Assembly: GCF_048544455.1 (NCBI RefSeq)
Contig: NC_133529.1
Coordinates: 54,989,401-55,053,400, forward strand
DNA length: 64,000 nucleotides
Origin: Silene latifolia
Lineage: Eukaryota > Streptophyta > Magnoliopsida > Caryophyllales > Caryophyllaceae
Reading direction: 5' to 3'
Shown: positions 59,998 through 64,000 of the stretch, one piece after another
How positions within the stretch are numbered: position 1 is the stretch's first letter
Layout: the number at the start of each line of letters is the position of its first letter
The notes under the pieces: generated by a model
What the model was told of the DNA's origin: nothing
Databases searched by the model: none
What the model saw: the letters and a program-made list of their open reading frames with translations, nothing else
Position numbers and translations under genes: made by a program

Positions 59998-61380
59998 GTG
60001 ATCTTCCTATCCGACGAACACCGCGAAAAATTCGTCGAGCTCCTAGGTAAGAAGTACGAACCTACTCAATTTGTTGATACTAGGGTGTTGGAAATCCTTA
60101 AGATAAGGTACCCTACCGAGATGTTCTTTAATGGCCTTAGCATTGGGAGCTTTTTCCATGCCCATGAAGAGACTTACCTTAGTCTCACACTTGAATTCTT
60201 GAGTAGCCTTCGCATTGTAGCGGATACCCACAACAATGTAGGCATGGAGTTTAGGTTATGCAACCTAGACCATGTTCTTTCTCTTGAGGAATTTGCCTAT
60301 GTTTTCGGTCTCGAAGTACCCACCGACTATACCGAAAAGCCCGATAATTTTAATGTGGACTTTCTTTGGAAAGCTATCTCCGGGAGGGACTTTACCCATA
60401 TAAAGCGTTGCTATACATTTGCTATCCAACATCCGGTGATTCGATTCACCAAACGCTTTGTAGCCGGTTGCATCAATGGGAGGTACGAGCAAGATCGGTG
60501 TACTCTCATCGACTTAACTTTTCTTGAGTCTTATTTGAATGTTCGAGCAGTGAGGCGTTATAACTTCAACACGCCACTTGAGATACTTACTAGGTTCAAT
60601 GATTTTGCTCAAAGGACCACCCAACTCAAAACCTTTGTGATGGGAGGTCTAATTACAATTTTGGCCAATCACCTTTGTCCCGGGTTCAATGCCCGAGGAA
60701 CCTATATTCCTCTTGAGGGGAGGACTTTGATTGATGAGCACACCATCTTCCACAGTCACCGATGGTGCAACTACACTCGAGATGGGAGTGTGGAGTGGCA
60801 CACCAAGGGATGTACTTCAATGGTCCTTGAGGGATGGAAAATACCGGGCATTGACCCAAGATTGAGTCCATACTCTCCTCCACCAAGCTACCTCCTTGAA
60901 ATCCAAATTCTTGATAATCCCCCTCAAAGGGAAGAGCCACACCGTCAACCACCTCGTGGAGGGCCGGGTGCACCAATTCGCCCACCTTCCTACGTCCCTA
61001 TCCCGCCTTACCCCACTCCATATACCCAATTCCAACCGGAAATCCCCAACACCCCGGGTATTAATGATTTGATGTCACTCATGAATAGAGTGGACCTTGG
61101 GGTGCATAAAGGAAGGGAAGACAACTACTTGGCCCTCTACCCCCAATACTATAACATGGCTCAGCAAGGGTATGTTGACCCTAATGGCCCTTTGCCCTCT
61201 TGGGCACAACCGGAGCTCTTGTTCCCAAATTATGGGGACCAAGCTTGGGGTCGAGGAGAAGGAGGGCAATCTAGCCAAGGTGGAGGGTACTCGGGTCAAG
61301 GAGGAGGATTTGACCAAGGAGGATATTGGGGCCAAGCACCGGATATGATCAATAGGAAGTTCTCATGGTTATGGCTATGA
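59998..61380 (+). CDS. Athila ORF1-like protein of element C
   Basis: Reads open for 460 codons from 59998. Blocks in order: MIFLSDEHREKFVELLGKKY, LTLEFLSSLRIVA, MEFRLCNLDHVLSLEEFAYV, FGLEVP, LWKAISGRDF, HPVIRF, LTFLESYLN and a GGLITILANH segment. These align by eye with the gene of element B and mark the plant retrotransposon ORF1 (Athila) family, whose role is unknown. The C-terminal third is Pro-rich (RQPPRGGPGAPIRPP), then Gly/Gln-rich (GQGGGFDQGG), suggesting disorder. It is the only large conserved gene of the element besides the frame at 57604-59037. Confidence 0.7.
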   Translation: MIFLSDEHREKFVELLGKKYEPTQFVDTRVLEILKIRYPTEMFFNGLSIGSFFHAHEETYLSLTLEFLSSLRIVADTHNNVGMEFRLCNLDHVLSLEEFAYVFGLEVPTDYTEKPDNFNVDFLWKAISGRDFTHIKRCYTFAIQHPVIRFTKRFVAGCINGRYEQDRCTLIDLTFLESYLNVRAVRRYNFNTPLEILTRFNDFAQRTTQLKTFVMGGLITILANHLCPGFNARGTYIPLEGRTLIDEHTIFHSHRWCNYTRDGSVEWHTKGCTSMVLEGWKIPGIDPRLSPYSPPPSYLLEIQILDNPPQREEPHRQPPRGGPGAPIRPPSYVPIPPYPTPYTQFQPEIPNTPGINDLMSLMNRVDLGVHKGREDNYLALYPQYYNMAQQGYVDPNGPLPSWAQPELLFPNYGDQAWGRGEGGQSSQGGGYSGQGGGFDQGGYWGQAPDMINRKFSWLWL

Positions 61381-63463
61381 TCAAAATGAGGATGACGAGT
61401 GAAAGAGGCCTACTTCACCACTTCCATTTGTATGATACCCATCTCTCCCTCTCTCTCTTTTGTATATACATTGCATTTAGTGTAGCTTTTGCATGCATTT
61501 GTATTATATTTCATATTGCATTTACATTAGTTAGATCATTAGTATAGTTGCATTGTAATTTAATTCATATAGATAATTGCATGTAGACTAGAATTCATGC
61601 ATTGTCACTAATGGCCAAACCTATTCATTTCTACACTAGAAATAGTGTTTAAATCGGTTTGGGGAGGTTTGATCATAGGTGACCATAGTTTACTAGAAAT
61701 CATGCATCACATAGTATAGTTTAGATTGCATTCATTTGTTATATATGTCATATAGAATTGCATTTAGTTAGAGCATGCATTCATTCTTATCATATTGCAT
61801 TTGTACTTTATTTCAAAAAATCAAAAATCCAAAAACATGTACTTTCTTTTTATTCCTACTCCTACATGTACATTGAGGACAATGTCCAAAATAAAGTGGG
61901 GGATGGGAATTTATATTCCAAAAATGCATAAAAATTGAAAAATTTCGAAAACAATCCCAAAAATATGTCTTAAAATCAAAAACCATAAAAATTTGAGAAA
62001 TTGAAAAATCCAAAAAACAAGTTCATTTCCTTTGTAATATAGACTTGTATATATTGTTTTGTATATATTGTGTTTGTTCATCCTTTTTCACATTAATTGA
62101 CTACGCCACATCCGAGACATGAGGATATTGAAGACCGCATGGTATGATCTTTCCAATCTCCTTTTTCTTCTTTATGTTAATGACTATGTGGCTTTATTTT
62201 GATTGATACGGTAAAAACAATGTGAACTTAGGACTTGCATTTAGTTTATATGGCATACTAGTTGGTAGAATCATTTGCATTAAAATGTATATATGTTAGT
62301 TGCATCATGGCATGTAGTTTGCATGTTAGAAAAAATTTTGTGAAACCATCTACTTGGGAAGCTTGACTAGTGTATATAGGCCCTAGTAGATGCTTTTTAT
62401 TCTTAAGACTTTGCTTGTTAGAATACTTGTAAAACACCCTAGGATGTGTCATGCTAGTATCCTTTGACCCATGGATTAAGGCCTAGTCAAGAGTACCTTG
62501 TGGTGTGATAACTCCTTGGCTACCATTTATTCCAAGGTGACCCTTGAAACCATGCATCCATCCATCCATCATCCATGTTCTACCACATTTTTGTCATCAA
62601 AGGGAATGGGCACAAAAATTGTTCAAATTTGAGTTCAAGAAAAGAAATGAAAAGTGAAAGAAAGTTTGCAAAAATGCATCAAATGAAAAGAGGAGCAAAA
62701 ATAGACTCCTAAAGCTTCAAAAATAAGGCACCCTCGTTACTAATTGCGGTGACTTTGAAAATGTTCAAAAGAAAATGCAAAAACTTGAAAAATTGTCAAA
62801 TATTGAAAAGCCAAAAAAATCAAAAGAAATGGCAAAAAGAAAGTGTTCTCAAATGTTATATGCCACAAGAAATTGGGGGGAAAACAAAAACAAAAGCAAA
62901 CTACCAAAAGTGAAACTCAAATATCTATCGATCCCTTTATCCATCGTATCCATTTTTGTGCATGGTAGAAAGGGGACGACCCTTCTTCTTGTCTAGGCAA
63001 GAGGGGGAATTCCGCGATCCTCCAGTGTTTCTAACACCATAGGGAGTCTACTCTTGACAAAAGCATTTAACGATTGAGGACAAAGGTACCCTAGCTTGAC
63101 ACAATTTGGAGGTGATTTATTGGTATCCTTCTAGGCTTAGTAGTTTGAAGAAATTGCATCTGTGAAGGAGTGTGTACCCTTGAATTGCTTCCCTTGTAGA
63201 TAATTTCCGCCACTTAGATGAGGAAAGTGGCTATTCTTTTGTAGATGCATCCATTATGTGATTTTGTGTGCTTAATGCTTGGATGTGTCGCCATTTTGGC
63301 AAGACCCACCTTGCCTTGCAAGAAGGCATCCTACCTCATGGTTGTCTTGTTGTGAGTTGAAGGGGCGGAGTGAGACCCGCTAATTGTCTCATATCGGCTT
63401 TATTAGTAGGTTAGTTTAAATAAAGGTCTAGTTTTAGTCACCTCTTTACTCGGGACGAGTAAA
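61381..63463 (+). other. 3' untranslated part of element C
   Basis: About 2.1 kb, AT-rich, without coding. From about 61640 it is homologous to 32174-33900 of element B. It includes GTGGGGGATGGGAATT near 61893 and an A-rich stretch. Confidence 0.7.
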
Positions 63464-63482
63464 GGTTCGGTTTGGGGATATT
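63464..63482 (+). other. Polypurine tract of element C
   Basis: GGTTCGGTTTGGGGATATT directly before the LTR, identical to that of B. Confidence 0.85.
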
Positions 63483-64000
63483 TGATGTGAACATTTTATG
63501 CGCACATTTAGTCCCCTAATTGAGCCTATTTTGCATACTATTATAACATTCTGTGGCCATTTTATCCGTCAAAACCTTCCTATTTGCTTTTCTATCGCAT
63601 TTCATATGTTTTGTTGAAAAGAAGATATTAAGGCGGAAATTCCCGTCTTTCGTGCATATTTGGGAGCTACTTGACGACACTGAATGGACTAGTATGAAGA
63701 GGAAGCAAAGACTAAAGACCAACCCCGTGAGAATAAAATGGGAATGAGCAAAGAGAAGAAGAGAAGGAGAATCACTGCTGTAGAACAATGCGAGCGGATT
63801 GCCTCAAATCCGCCCGTCTCCACACTACGTAATCCGAGCGTCTTGCATTGAATCCGCTCGGATTGCCCCGCCAGAATCCGACCGGATTGTCCCTAATCCG
63901 CTCGTCTTCTTCTCCCAGAATCCGCCCGTCCCGACCACAATACGCACGGATTCCTTCACAGCACGGGTTGTCTTCTTCAAGCTACGAAAAGAGAAGCCCT
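63483..64000 (+). repeat. 3' LTR of element C, first 518 bp
   Basis: Starts TGATGTGAACATTTTATGCG and matches 55891 onward closely; it is cut by the window end. Confidence 0.92.
63787..63960. repeat. CCGCTCG word cluster, 3' LTR of C
   Basis: The partner of 56195-56355. Confidence 0.85.

Larger units (their letters stand above)
55891..64000 (+). mobile_element. Element C: non-autonomous gypsy derivative with two open frames, truncated by the window edge
   Basis: 5' LTR 55891-57540, tRNA-Asp-type primer-binding site, a 477-codon frame, an Athila ORF1-like frame, polypurine tract, and the start of the 3' LTR at 63483. There is no protease, reverse transcriptase or integrase. The LTRs differ at about nine of 518 comparable sites by eye (under 2%), so it is young. 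The visible part looks whole in structure. It is inserted in the protease region of D; CCTTC at 55886-55890 is the expected TSD, with the partner off-window. Confidence 0.88.

Overview
The window looks like intergenic, repeat-packed chromatin from a eudicot plant. I found no host gene that reads as functional. Almost every base belongs to one nest of transposable elements, whose edges can be set from terminal repeats, primer-binding sites and target-site duplications (TSDs). The Tat/Retand-type gypsy elements with tandem repeats in the 3' untranslated part, together with the overall texture, make me guess a Caryophyllales plant such as Silene or a relative. That is a guess.

Left half. A minus-strand copia (1-2249, leaving the window) abuts the 3' end of a plus-strand copia (2250-12816). 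The LTR of that second copia is split by a complete minus-strand gypsy-like element, A (4449-12190, TSD GTATT). The second copia itself sits in the repeat-rich 3' untranslated part of a Tat/Retand-type gypsy, E (12817-27919). The roughly 2.9 kb 3' LTR of E is split by a nearly complete copia (17870-27054, TSD CCTTT). After E comes the leader and LTR end of an inverted relative, F (27920-29171).

Right half. Gypsy D (from 29172, plus strand) cuts the F LTR. D was then hit by gypsy B in its 5' LTR (30394-50505, minus, TSD CTTAC), by a solo Retand-type LTR, G, in its gag region (52188-54633, TSD ATGGT), and by gypsy C (55891 to beyond the right edge). B carries an L1-type LINE (36686-41727, 15-bp TSD) and a CACTA DNA transposon (45589-49539, TSD AGA). 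The CACTA holds fragments of captured host genes and a Mutator-like MITE (47343-47539, 9-bp TSD). The deepest chain is F > D > B > CACTA > MITE.

Three observations stand out. First, A, B and C show no reverse transcriptase or integrase region, yet each keeps an open or nearly open Athila ORF1-like gene; C also keeps a 477-codon open frame whose start resembles the end of a gag. Second, each gypsy lineage carries its own clustered GC-rich 10-12 bp word: CTCGATCGAG in A and D, the CCGCTCG/CGAGCGG word in B and C, and GGCTCGCGCC in E and G. These lie in LTRs, in untranslated parts and once in coding DNA. Third, the CACTA carries an exon, with its splice sites, of a BUBR1/Mad3-like spindle-checkpoint gene.
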